Of a stretch of 64,000 nt of DNA, positions 7,530-15,966 are shown piece after piece; the stretch's first letter is position 1; every line of letters starts with the position of its first letter. This DNA is from Dendrophyllia cribrosa (lineage: Eukaryota > Cnidaria > Anthozoa > Scleractinia > Dendrophylliidae). The stretch lies in assembly GCA_024195265.1 (NCBI GenBank), contig JAJLRJ010000011.1, forward strand, positions 4,576,866-4,640,865, in the 5' to 3' direction. A program made the translations under genes and the position numbers. The notes under the pieces were generated by a model. The model made no database searches. It had not been told where the DNA came from and saw only the letters and a list, made by a program, of their open reading frames with translations.

Positions 7530-7925
7530 TTAGATATTTCTAAAATAATGTTCGAGGAATCTCTCATTCTTCATTGTATCATATATGTCAAATACTTGCA
7601 ATAAATTATAATATGAATTCCCTTTATTCATTTCATTCAGAAAGTATAAACAGAAGTAACCACATGTAGTCGTTTTTATGTTCTGGATTTGGTTGTTTTG
7701 ATGTAACAGAATCAAATTCTTTCTTTTTGTATGATTTACGATCTCTTGAAATGGAGGCATACCGAAACTATCAAAATAATTTATCACGTTGTCTTTGACA
7801 TATGTGGCCACCCAATGGCTTCCACTCATATATGAGGGTTCAAGATTGTATATGAATAACGCCTGTTTATGCTTATGTGGAACTTTCTCATCCCTCGATA
7901 GAACATCTTTGATTGGGATGTTCAA
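7530..7925 (-). CDS. Adenain-like cysteine protease; start codon unclear
   Basis: This is a C5/Ulp1-type maturation protease. Counted from 7925, the catalytic His is H37 (GSHWVATY), the acidic residue D52 (NYFDSFG), a candidate Gln is just before the Cys (Q79/Q81), and the nucleophile is C88 (TTTCGYFCLYF). Position 7925 is TTG, not ATG. The frame stays open upstream past 7980 with typical family sequence (PLSNHDLIKWC), but no in-frame ATG is seen before the neighbouring gene's stop at 7988-7990. A lost start, a non-ATG start, or a frameshift joining it to the upstream gene are all possible. It is predicted to cleave the structural proteins at the GG and GxG motifs they carry. Confidence 0.9.
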   Translation of the reverse strand: MNIPIKDVLSRDEKVPHKHKQALFIYNLEPSYMSGSHWVATYVKDNVINYFDSFGMPPFQEIVNHTKRKNLILLHQNNQIQNIKTTTCGYFCLYFLNEMNKGNSYYNLLQVFDIYDTMKNERFLEHYFRNI

Positions 7926-7987
7926 ATATCTACACCATTTTATTAGATCATGATTACTTAACGGGATATCTTTATGGAATTTTGGTT

Positions 7988-8746
7988 TTACAGTATTGCC
8001 CCTAGTAGTGGTATGCCATTGAATGGGCTGTTTTTCCCTAATAGTATGCCTTCTCCCGACTTGTTTTTTTTGGTAGTTTTTTTTTTAATACCCATACCAA
8101 TTGGATTATCCCATGTACCTATAAATGGAGGTGGTTGTCTGTATGCACCAATTCTCGAAGCTCCCTTAACCCCTTTTTTCTTACTAATTCCCATTCGTGG
8201 AGCCCCACTACCAGTTTTACCAGTCAAAGCATTTAGAAGGAGTGGAACACCAATGCTTGCCAACAGAGTGCCTAAAAATCCACCTGATTGTGTTTTTGTT
8301 GGTTTTACATGAACACCTGAACCTGATTGAAGGGCATTCAATATATCCTGTTTTTGTTTCGTCGATAAAAGATGCTTATATTCTATCAGCTTATTAATTT
8401 TGTCTTGTGGTACGAGAAAACCACCCGACTGTACGCCTTTGCCAGATATTGATTTCACAATCTGAGAAGCACCTTCTGAAGCCAATCCAGCAAGAGCTGA
8501 TAGCCCAAGGGTTTTACCTATAGTTGGTGCTAGTGTCTTTCCAATACTTAAGATAGAAGTTAGTAGACTACCTCCAACCTGTTTTCTGATATTACTTTTA
8601 ACAAGTTTGATATCCATACCCTTATTCATCATACGATTCTTCTCCAATCTCTTCTTTACCATTGCTGGTACATATAGAATATCATTTCCGTTCAGAGATT
8701 CATTTGATAGTCTGAGAACAATAGTTTCCCTTTTTTTCGAAAGCAT
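7988..8746 (-). CDS. Hydrophobic pVI-like virion protein with adenain-type sites (5' frameshift)
   Basis: The product is 252 residues from ATG 8746. A better start is ATG 8807, behind a TATAACATA promoter; that frame enters this one only across the T7 run at 8731-8737, so a one-base indel is likely there. The sequence has hydrophobic, Gly/Ala/Leu-rich helices (61-100 and 157-175) and a basic C-terminus. Motifs matching the adenovirus protease consensus (M/I/L/N/Q)xGG-x or xGx-G are QVGGS (56-60), ISGKG (100-104), QSGGF (106-110), QSGSG (140-144) and QSGGF (153-157). I infer a membrane-active or core protein processed during maturation. No sequence family is certain. Confidence 0.72.
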   Translation of the reverse strand: MLSKKRETIVLRLSNESLNGNDILYVPAMVKKRLEKNRMMNKGMDIKLVKSNIRKQVGGSLLTSILSIGKTLAPTIGKTLGLSALAGLASEGASQIVKSISGKGVQSGGFLVPQDKINKLIEYKHLLSTKQKQDILNALQSGSGVHVKPTKTQSGGFLGTLLASIGVPLLLNALTGKTGSGAPRMGISKKKGVKGASRIGAYRQPPPFIGTWDNPIGMGIKKKTTKKNKSGEGILLGKNSPFNGIPLLGAIL

Positions 8747-8822
8747 TGCTAAGATTCTTCTTTTGATTGTCAGACAAATTTACTTTGATTTCAAAAAGCT
8801 GAGTCATTTGCTGTATATAATA

Positions 8823-8831
8823 TATGTTATA
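8823..8831 (-). promoter_or_regulatory. Putative late promoter box (TATAACATA) of the pVI-like gene
   Basis: On minus TTATATAACATATATTATATA stands 16 bases before ATG 8807. The same nonamer precedes the MCP and the basic core-like gene. Confidence 0.5.
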
Positions 8832-8909
8832 TAATTTTTTCCAGTTATAAAACATATATGAAATAAGGATATTTATTTTTATTAGTAATACATTACTTAT
8901 TATACAATT

Positions 8910-10196
8910 TTACACTATAACCAATTCATTACCCACCTTGTCAATGGCAACAGATTCTTCATATAGGACTACAGCATGAACATTGAAGTTTGCAGCTGCA
9001 TTCTGGCTTAGTCTATACCTGAAGATTAGCTGTTTCGGATCTCTTGTTATTTTTTCAGTTTGATACGTAAGATTAAAGTAAATCAACCCATACAGAGAAC
9101 TATAGTTTGCTAAGTTCAGCTGAGTTCCGCTGTTATAGTCATTTTTCCGCATAGTATATGACATCAAATCGTTAAAGATTCTCACTTTTGATTCTGTATC
9201 ATACTCTGTTTCTGGATAAAAGACTCCATTTCCATATTCTAGTCTACAGTTTAAAAGGGAAGAGTTATTATCAGCAACATTAAGTTTAAAAGTGTCCATT
9301 AGATAAGGACTGTCTTCTTCAACTGCATCATTAGGCGGGTTTGTTCTTTTCAAGTAAACAAAAATGTGTTTGACATTGTCAATACTGCTTGAAATCTGGA
9401 AAAATCCTGATGATTGTGTAGGAGCTGATGCTTCGTACATTTCCCGTAAATATTTCCACTGAGTTTCTTTAAGAAATGAACTAACGAAATTGTCATACAA
9501 TGAATCCTTTGGAGTTAGTTTTGGCACCCAGAGCAAAAACCTGTTAACAACAATTCTTCCAGCATCAGTTCCATTAGCCATGTGAATGAGTTCACCATCG
9601 TTTTGTAGCTCAATGTTAAATTGTATTTGCATTGGTACAAGCATCTTATCTTCAAGTTCTTCAAAAAATGAGAACCTGTTCAATGGTATAATCACATTAA
9701 TGTTTTTAGCACCACCAGCCCCATTGTCTCGAAGTGTTTGAGTTTGCAACCTGCGAGCTTCAAATCCTGTGTTATTCGCAGCTGTTGTAGCATTCGTGTC
9801 CAAATACCAGAAACTGTTTTTAGCAACTGATCTACTGTAATCATCAGAATACTCTAGCAGGTTTTTAACAAAAGTGACTTTATGGAGATTGTCAGTGTCA
9901 TAAACTATTTTTCCTGCAGATTTAATCATTATGTGGTCAATTAAGGAATGCCCTCCATTAATTACCGTTATTCGATCAGCAGAAGCATATCCTACTCCGT
10001 CTGCTAATTTCTGTAGTTGGAATTGGACTTCAATATAGGCATTGTACCAATCGTAGAAACTCGATCGATCATTAATTGTAAATTTATAACCATTTTTCGT
10101 TTGGTGTTGACCGTTAGCTGGAGACCTGATTACATCATCGAGTTGGAATCGCACCAACTCATTTCTTTGTAGAAAATTATCCGTTCTAAAAGACAT
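8910..10196 (-). CDS. Major capsid protein (double jelly-roll type)
   Basis: The product is 428 residues starting MSFRTDNFLQRNELVRF at ATG 10196. It is beta-rich, with segments typical of Polinton/adintovirus capsid proteins: GYKFTINDRSSFYDWYNAYIEVQF, LIDHIMIKSAGKIVYDTDN, FFEELEDKMLVPMQIQFNIELQ and the tail YRLSQNAAANFNVHAVVLYEE. Assignment rests on these segments, its size, and its place between the pVI-like, core and penton genes. It would form the pseudohexameric capsomers. The promoter box TATAACATA lies 8 bases upstream of the ATG. The frame is uninterrupted. Confidence 0.85.
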   Translation of the reverse strand: MSFRTDNFLQRNELVRFQLDDVIRSPANGQHQTKNGYKFTINDRSSFYDWYNAYIEVQFQLQKLADGVGYASADRITVINGGHSLIDHIMIKSAGKIVYDTDNLHKVTFVKNLLEYSDDYSRSVAKNSFWYLDTNATTAANNTGFEARRLQTQTLRDNGAGGAKNINVIIPLNRFSFFEELEDKMLVPMQIQFNIELQNDGELIHMANGTDAGRIVVNRFLLWVPKLTPKDSLYDNFVSSFLKETQWKYLREMYEASAPTQSSGFFQISSSIDNVKHIFVYLKRTNPPNDAVEEDSPYLMDTFKLNVADNNSSLLNCRLEYGNGVFYPETEYDTESKVRIFNDLMSYTMRKNDYNSGTQLNLANYSSLYGLIYFNLTYQTEKITRDPKQLIFRYRLSQNAAANFNVHAVVLYEESVAIDKVGNELVIV

Positions 10197-10203
10197 ATAT
10201 TAT

Positions 10204-10212
10204 TATGTTATA
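10204..10212 (-). promoter_or_regulatory. Putative late promoter box (TATAACATA) of the major capsid gene
   Basis: On minus TATATAACATAATAATATATG ends in the MCP start codon, leaving almost no 5' leader. Confidence 0.55.
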
Positions 10213-10246
10213 TAATTTTAACAATTAAAAAATATATTCATTGATT

Positions 10247-10666
10247 CTATACAAATCTAACTCTACGTCTTCTCCTCAAACCATCTCCAGAAATGAGTCT
10301 ATTCAGTATCATATCAGTACTTTCTTGATCTAGTTTTGGCTGATAATGTTGCTGCAGCTGTTTAATGGGTGAGGATGGAACAATTGCTGTTTGTCTTGTA
10401 GCTCCTTTTCTCAAATTTGTCAATCTTTTCATTATCAAATCACCAGATTTTTGAGATACCGCCTTACCCAGTCGCTCACCTGCATGGGATATCCCCGATT
10501 CTAACGCCTTCTTTGCTATTGGCTTAGCAAATTTCTTGAAAACAGATGATGCAACACTCTTCAACGGTTTGAAAATATTATCAACGATAATTCCCGATCC
10601 TTTGTGTCTGTATACAAATTTACCAAGTTTTGGATGGTAAAATCTTTTGAATTCATACGGTTTCAT
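10247..10666 (-). CDS. Small basic core-like virion protein
   Basis: The product is 139 residues (MKPYEFKRFYHPKLGKF...). A strongly basic amphipathic region (about 34-75, FKKFAKPIAKKALESG) precedes a basic middle, and the protein ends RRRRRVRFV. ISGDG (125-129) fits the adenovirus-type protease site just before this Arg run, so cleavage would release the basic tail. HKGSG (21-25) is a weaker match. It lies between the MCP and penton genes, in the middle of the structural block. Its role could be DNA condensation or membrane lysis, as for adenovirus pX or pVI; this is inference. Confidence 0.72.
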   Translation of the reverse strand: MKPYEFKRFYHPKLGKFVYRHKGSGIIVDNIFKPLKSVASSVFKKFAKPIAKKALESGISHAGERLGKAVSQKSGDLIMKRLTNLRKGATRQTAIVPSSPIKQLQQHYQPKLDQESTDMILNRLISGDGLRRRRRVRFV

Positions 10667-10674
10667 TATACTAT

Positions 10675-10683
10675 TATGTTATA
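10675..10683 (-). promoter_or_regulatory. Putative late promoter box (TATAACATA) of the core-like gene
   Basis: On minus AATATAACATAATAGTATAATG ends at the ATG, nearly identical in layout to the MCP promoter. Confidence 0.5.
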
Positions 10684-11430
10684 TTATTCTATACTTTTCA
10701 GAATCAGTGAGAAAGCTGTATCTGCGCCATTCAAGTTAACTAATCTTCTTTTTCCATCTGTGATGTATATTCGGATACTACTGATAGTATTTTTATTAAC
10801 TGGGTTATATGTAACCCGTTTAGGTTCTAAAGTGAAGCTATAACTAGGTTGGAGTACACTGGTAGAGAAGCTATAAATGATGTCTGTATCTTGACCGTCG
10901 ACAAGTGAATCATTAATTAGGTCACAATGGATATTCAAAATATCGGTGTCTTGACTTAGATTTGGTACTCTAGGACCAATATTTGTTCCACTTGTCAATA
11001 CTGTCTTATCAAACCCGATTAGATCATTAAAATTGGAATGCGTTAAATCAAGCTGATAATTCTGAGCCAATGTAATCGTAACCCTAAATGTTGTCTGATC
11101 AAATTCAAGAGTGATTGGATATTCATCACCGTTCTTTGTTATATCTTTTATATATTCATCGAAATCAGTATAATTCCATACTCCTGATGGAAATTGTATG
11201 TTGTGATAAGTTGTACCATTATTAGAGCTATATTTTATTAATTGATTGTTGTATCCTGCGTTAACATTGAACCATGTGAAACTCATATTGATAATTATGT
11301 TAAGACCGATAACATATTGAGAATTACTATCCAATATCATTTGTCTAGTAAATTTTGTTGTGAAATCTTCAGGTTTATTATTTAATTGGGACTTCACACT
11401 ATAGGAGGATAATACTATCTCTCGTTCCAT
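10684..11430 (-). CDS. Penton-like minor capsid protein
   Basis: The product is 248 residues from ATG 11430 (MEREIVLSSYSVKSQLNNKPEDFTTKF...). It is beta-rich with no cysteine or catalytic motifs. The opening, the segment TYHNIQFPSGVWNYTDFDEYI and LTHSNFNDLIGFD are what I associate with single-jelly-roll penton proteins of Polintons. Its neighbours are the PPxY protein (12 bases upstream) and the core-like protein (18 bases downstream). The expected role is the capsid vertex and fibre attachment. Confidence 0.75.
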   Translation of the reverse strand: MEREIVLSSYSVKSQLNNKPEDFTTKFTRQMILDSNSQYVIGLNIIINMSFTWFNVNAGYNNQLIKYSSNNGTTYHNIQFPSGVWNYTDFDEYIKDITKNGDEYPITLEFDQTTFRVTITLAQNYQLDLTHSNFNDLIGFDKTVLTSGTNIGPRVPNLSQDTDILNIHCDLINDSLVDGQDTDIIYSFSTSVLQPSYSFTLEPKRVTYNPVNKNTISSIRIYITDGKRRLVNLNGADTAFSLILKSIE

Positions 11431-11441
11431 ATATAATAAAG

Positions 11442-12464
11442 TTACATTATATTTTTAAAATATTGACCATACAATTTATTATACTGCGATCTATTGATTT
11501 TAGACATTTCCAATAATTTATCTAGTATAGTTACTCCCATATTCCTCATCTCAATGCTCGTATTCCCTGCCAATCTTTCACCAATAATCAATTCCAATTT
11601 TTTCAAAAGCTGCTTTACATCATTAAAAAACATAATATTTCCACCTCTCTGTTTTCTTCCTCGGCCTTTGATTCCAGAACCTTTCATTGTTTCCAATTTA
11701 GTATTATAATGTTTTATGTATTCATTTAAAGTAACTCTTGCGTTGTCTATTCTTTTGTTTTTCATTTGTCTCTCAGCTTCTGATATAGCCCCACTTTTGA
11801 ACTGTTTTGTAACATGTGACTTATAACCATTTAATTGACTCCTTTTTGATTTTGCATCATTTATAATCTTATTAAGATAGGCCTTAGTCTTTTTATTTGT
11901 CATTTCTGGTTGATTTAAACTCATTTCCACATTTTCATAATCCGTAATACCAATATCATTCAAAATCTCATTACTTATATCTTCATTATCTAATCCATAA
12001 TCGATCTCATCGTCGTCATCATATTCTGGTGGTAATTCATCAAGTTCATCACCAAAGTACTGAGGATCAACATAAATCTCCTTCTTCCCTTCTAAAATAT
12101 CCTTCAACGATTCTTCATATGTTGGTGGTTTTGGTACAATTTGCTTATTTTGATTTGGTGGGACATAATCACCAAATAAATCATCAACTTGCATGTCTTC
12201 GAAAGGGTCAACTTCAGGCATATAATCAATACCTTGATCAGCTTTTTTAGGTGCTCTTTTCTTTCTTATGGGTACCCTTAAATCTACATTACTGTCGATA
12301 ACATCATCTAATTTACTAGTCACAGGTTTGAATACCTTAGCCAATGACTCTTGACTTATCTTATGACTAAGATTATGTTTTGTGATTGCATCATGTACAA
12401 GATTAATCTTATTACCTAATAGAGATTTACTCTTTGCAAGTTCTTTCCATTTAAGTAAACTCAT
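11442..12464 (-). CDS. PPxY-containing virion protein
   Basis: The product is 340 residues. The N-terminus is helical (1-60), followed by a basic KKRAPKK patch (68-74) and an acidic, proline-rich middle with two PPxY motifs: PPTY (113-116) and PPEY (145-148, followed by DDDDE). The helical C-terminal half carries two adenain-type sites, MKGSG (260-264) and QRGGN (272-276). PPxY motifs recruit NEDD4-type WW-domain ubiquitin ligases and occur in adenovirus pVI and enveloped-virus matrix proteins. The role of this protein is inferred from that analogy. It is the first gene of the minus block at the divergent promoter. Confidence 0.75.
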   Translation of the reverse strand: MSLLKWKELAKSKSLLGNKINLVHDAITKHNLSHKISQESLAKVFKPVTSKLDDVIDSNVDLRVPIRKKRAPKKADQGIDYMPEVDPFEDMQVDDLFGDYVPPNQNKQIVPKPPTYEESLKDILEGKKEIYVDPQYFGDELDELPPEYDDDDEIDYGLDNEDISNEILNDIGITDYENVEMSLNQPEMTNKKTKAYLNKIINDAKSKRSQLNGYKSHVTKQFKSGAISEAERQMKNKRIDNARVTLNEYIKHYNTKLETMKGSGIKGRGRKQRGGNIMFFNDVKQLLKKLELIIGERLAGNTSIEMRNMGVTILDKLLEMSKINRSQYNKLYGQYFKNIM

Positions 12465-12599
12465 TTTTATTATATTATTAGGTTACATAAAATTTGGAAA
12501 TCATATATAAAAAAGAGCATTTTACACCGTGTTGTACACTGTGTTGTACACCGTGTTATACACCATGTTATATTGAAATAATATACCCATATAATATAA
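12465..12599. promoter_or_regulatory. Divergent promoter region with four 12-bp repeats
   Basis: This 135-bp gap separates the PPxY gene (minus) from the ATPase gene (plus). Four tandem near-identical 12-mers of the form ACACCGTGTTGT occupy 12524-12571; each contains the small palindrome ACAC-C-GTGT. AT-rich TATA-like stretches flank both start codons. ATPase translation begins in TAAATG. The region probably drives both blocks. Confidence 0.6.
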
Positions 12600-13241
12600 A
12601 TGATAATACCAAATTACGATGCCGATGATGATGTAACCTCAAATTATAAACAGTTATATCCTTTCATGCCTGACCGATGCTTCCGGATGCTAATTTGCGG
12701 CCCATCTGGGTCAGGAAAAACAAACGTTCTGCTAGACATGATCTATAGGCTACTCTATTTCGATAAAATTTATCTATATGCTAAAAACTTGGAACAATCA
12801 AAATATCAACATTTACTGGAAACATTGAAACCAATCAGTGAAGAGGTGGGTTACCCAATTATTGAAGCAAGTAATGATCAAATATTGCCTTTGTCCGAAT
12901 TAAATTGTGATAACCAAAAGTTGGTTATTTTTGATGACTATCTTAATACTGGTAGTAAAAATGATGCAGAAATAAGAAACTACTACACTAACTCAAGAAA
13001 CAAAAATTGCAGTTGCATATATCTTAGTCAATCGTTTTATGACACTGACAAATGTATCCGTCTTAACTCTACACATTACTGCATTTTTGAATTTCCTTCT
13101 CCAAACGAACAAAACAGGATTAGTAGAGAGCTTGGTATAAAAAAATCTGACTATGAAAAAGCCACTAATGATTCATATTGCTTCATATATAATGATAAAC
13201 CAAGGAAATTCACAACCAAGAATTTCAATGAAAAAATATAA
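12600..13241 (+). CDS. A32-like genome-packaging ATPase
   Basis: The product is 213 residues from ATG 12600, in the context TATAAATG. Walker A is GPSGSGKT (35-42) and Walker B is KLVIFDDYL (about 108-116). An arginine/sensor region follows (NYYTNSRNKNCSCIYLSQS). The size and motif spacing fit the FtsK/HerA-type packaging ATPases shared by Polintons, virophages and NCLDVs. It would pump the linear DNA into capsids. It is followed after 19 bases by the fibre gene on the same strand. Confidence 0.93.
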   Translation: MIIPNYDADDDVTSNYKQLYPFMPDRCFRMLICGPSGSGKTNVLLDMIYRLLYFDKIYLYAKNLEQSKYQHLLETLKPISEEVGYPIIEASNDQILPLSELNCDNQKLVIFDDYLNTGSKNDAEIRNYYTNSRNKNCSCIYLSQSFYDTDKCIRLNSTHYCIFEFPSPNEQNRISRELGIKKSDYEKATNDSYCFIYNDKPRKFTTKNFNEKI

Positions 13242-13260
13242 TATACTCATATTATATATA

Positions 13261-13289
13261 ATGAGTTATTCAAACGGATTACTACCATC

Positions 13290-13323
<34 letters not shown>

Positions 13324-15009
13324 TCACAAGGGCCACCAGGCCCGCCAGGCGTTGGCTTCAAATTGACAGATGATGGTAATTATGATATGCAAAATAAAAA
13401 AATAGTAAATATAGGAACAGTTACTGGTTTGAATGATGTAGTTGATTTCAAATTTATTAGAAATACATTTGTTAGTAAGCATTTACCATTAGTTACAGCA
13501 AATCTTGATATGAAAAACAATAATATAAGAAATTTAAAAACACCAATTTCAGAAAAAGATGCTGTTAATAAAGAGTATGGAGACACGCATTATTTAAAAT
13601 TAGATGGAACAACTCATATGGTGGGGGATCTTGATATGCGGGGACATAAATTAATTCTTCCTGGTGAAATTGATATGGACCGAAAATTGATTACAAATAT
13701 GGATACAGATGAAAACAATGATTTGTCAGCTGTTAATATGATAACTCTTAAAAATCATAATAATAAAAAAGCTAATATTACAGATGCATATATGAAAAAC
13801 AAAAGAATAGTATTGAATGATCATTTAGATGCTAATTATCATTCTTTATTAAATGTTCAAGCAGCTGGGGATAATGATGCTTTCCCTTTTTACCATGGGA
13901 AGACACATTTTTTAAATTATGACGGTCAACAATATGATGCGAAGAATAAGAAAATCATAAATATCAACACAGATGAAAACCAAGATCTTTCAGCTGTGAA
14001 TATGATAACTCTAAAAAAATATCATCCCGATGTTCCTGATCACACTCATGAAGTTACTAAAAACATTGATTTGAAAGAACTTTTTAATATTGTTAAGTCG
14101 AAACAACAGACATACTTGGATTTAGCTGCAAATTACAACAATCTCGTTAGTTACAACGACGTGAAAAACATTTTTATTTCTCGTAAAGAAATGCTTTCTA
14201 TGGAAACTGGTCTTGATATGAATAAAAATACGATCTTCAATGTAAAAGATCCAATAGCAATTGATCACGCTACAAATAAAGGATATGTTGACACAAAAAC
14301 TGGTGATAACAACACAAGAATAAATCAAAATACGAATGCAATAAATAATTTAGAAACACTCAAACTTGATAAAACTATTTCCAGCGATCTTGATATGGGA
14401 GATAAAAAGATTGTTAATCTAGCAACTCCTGAACCAAATGAGAATGACGCTGCTATAAATGTTTCATTTTTCAACAGCGAACTCAATGATTCCAATTCCA
14501 ACTTGTATACACGAATAACGGATGATTATAAGAGTTATGTAAACAAGTCACATATAAATACCTCTACAGCTAAAAAAGATGTTTTTAGATACATGATGGA
14601 AGATGTTAATCAGAGCTCGTCGGAGAGTAATATTGTTGTTAATGGTATTATCGATTTTGTATCCAGTCCACACAAAATTAACAAGAAAGCCTATGATATA
14701 ACTCTTACGACAGACAATAACGATGACTTCGCGTCAAGGATAGGTTTTAATGCACTAAATCTTTCTCAAGGTGAGTACACTATGGTGATTGAGTTTTTCG
14801 TTCCAGATAAAGCTTATATTAGTTCAACAACTGTCAGTGTTGTATCAACAGTCATTAATATTGGGCAGCAAACTACAAAGATTTTTAACACTGAAGGATA
14901 TACGAAAAGCATTGTTCATTTACACAAATGGCAGGTTTCTCCCCCTGAATATATAATGATAGATCTTCATGGTAGTATAACAAAAGGACATACAAATAAA
15001 GCAATCTAA
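13261..15009 (+). CDS. Fibre-like protein with poly-Thr and collagen motif (3' frameshift)
   Basis: The gene starts at ATG 13261, directly after an attatatata leader. A poly-Thr run encoded by an (ACA)n microsatellite (residues about 11-22) is followed by a GPPGPPG collagen-like triplet. Long fibre repeats come next, of the type LDMxxxKIxNLxxPxxxxDAVNxxYxD, with DTDENxDLSAVNMITLK occurring twice. The frame stops at 15009, but the downstream frame (15003-15512) continues with matching sequence, so the original protein was about 750 residues. The frame change lies around 14990-15003. The protein is likely a trimeric receptor-binding fibre. The repeats recall phage tail fibres. Confidence 0.82.
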
Positions 15010-15089
15010 TCGTTTATGGTGTTCAAGGACATATCTCGAGTGTTGATTCAGATGTATATGATTCTATTTATACAATTGAAAATGGAAAA

Positions 15090-15512
15090 ATGACAATGGA
15101 GACAGATATTGATTTAAATGGTAGAAACATAATTGGTTTACCTATAAAGAAACAAAAATTCATATTTTTAGGCAATTATATGAAAAATAAGAACACTAAT
15201 GATATCATATTCAACGGTTCATCATCATTTATTGCGTTAACTAATTTAAAAATAGTAAAATTATGGTTGATAATATTGGACGATAAACCGCCTGAAGGAT
15301 ACAAAAAAATGGTTATATTAATCGGTAACACTTCATTTGCACCCCAAAATTGGAATAAAACATCAAATAAAATTTTATACACTTTCAATATATCAACATC
15401 AATTATCAATTTCAATGAAGATACAGTTGTACGAATCAAATTAATATCAATTGATCATATTACATATGCACCTTATAATTGCCATATCAGTGTACTTTTT
15501 GAAGAGTTTTAA
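15090..15512 (+). CDS. C-terminal part of the fibre gene in a shifted frame
   Basis: This frame is open from about 15003, before its first ATG at 15090. The intervening codons read as a continuation of the fibre (YGVQGHISSVDSDVYD, then MTMETDIDLNGRNIIGLP, one more fibre repeat). The remainder is a beta-rich C-terminal domain. It has no promoter-like leader of its own, which supports it being the end of the 13261 gene rather than a separate gene. Confidence 0.75.
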   Translation: MTMETDIDLNGRNIIGLPIKKQKFIFLGNYMKNKNTNDIIFNGSSSFIALTNLKIVKLWLIILDDKPPEGYKKMVILIGNTSFAPQNWNKTSNKILYTFNISTSIINFNEDTVVRIKLISIDHITYAPYNCHISVLFEEF

Positions 15513-15544
15513 TATATAATTATCTAATATATTGATATATATAA

Positions 15545-15946
15545 ATGTCAATTCTTGCACAGTCAATTAATTTTTGTAATAAATTTTTCACAACCCAAAA
15601 AAACCTACATCCTAATACTAAAGATGAAATATTAAAATCGGCTTTAATATATCAATTTTTGTACGTTAACTATTTGAATAAGCCAATATCATTTAACCAA
15701 ATATTAGAAAAACACTCTGACATTGGATTAATAGGACCAGGTTCTTGTACTCTAAATACCAAATACCAATTTTTAATTAAACATGCTATTTTTCATGATG
15801 CATTTGGAAGATTTTACAATGACTATGAAAAGGGGCCTGGATACACATATTGCTTCCTTTCAATACCGAAGAAAATAAAAAGATCTCCAATAATGGGCCA
15901 AATAAGTGGTGTATTATATTGTCTTCTTTCAAATCCTAAAATATAA
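15545..15946 (+). CDS. Conserved-looking Polinton protein of unknown function
   Basis: The product is 133 residues. ATG 15545 lies in TATATAAATG, which matches the TAAATG initiation context of poxvirus late genes. There is no signal peptide or TM segment. Recognisable stretches are GLIGPGSCTLNTKYQFLIKHAIFHDAFGRFYNDYEKGPGYTY and a small hydrophobic C-terminus. It lies between the fibre and the two-TM gene, with gaps of 32 and 20 bases, in an apparent late plus-strand unit. I do not know its function. Confidence 0.75.
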   Translation: MSILAQSINFCNKFFTTQKNLHPNTKDEILKSALIYQFLYVNYLNKPISFNQILEKHSDIGLIGPGSCTLNTKYQFLIKHAIFHDAFGRFYNDYEKGPGYTYCFLSIPKKIKRSPIMGQISGVLYCLLSNPKI

Positions 15947-15966
15947 TTATCCAAATATATAATATA

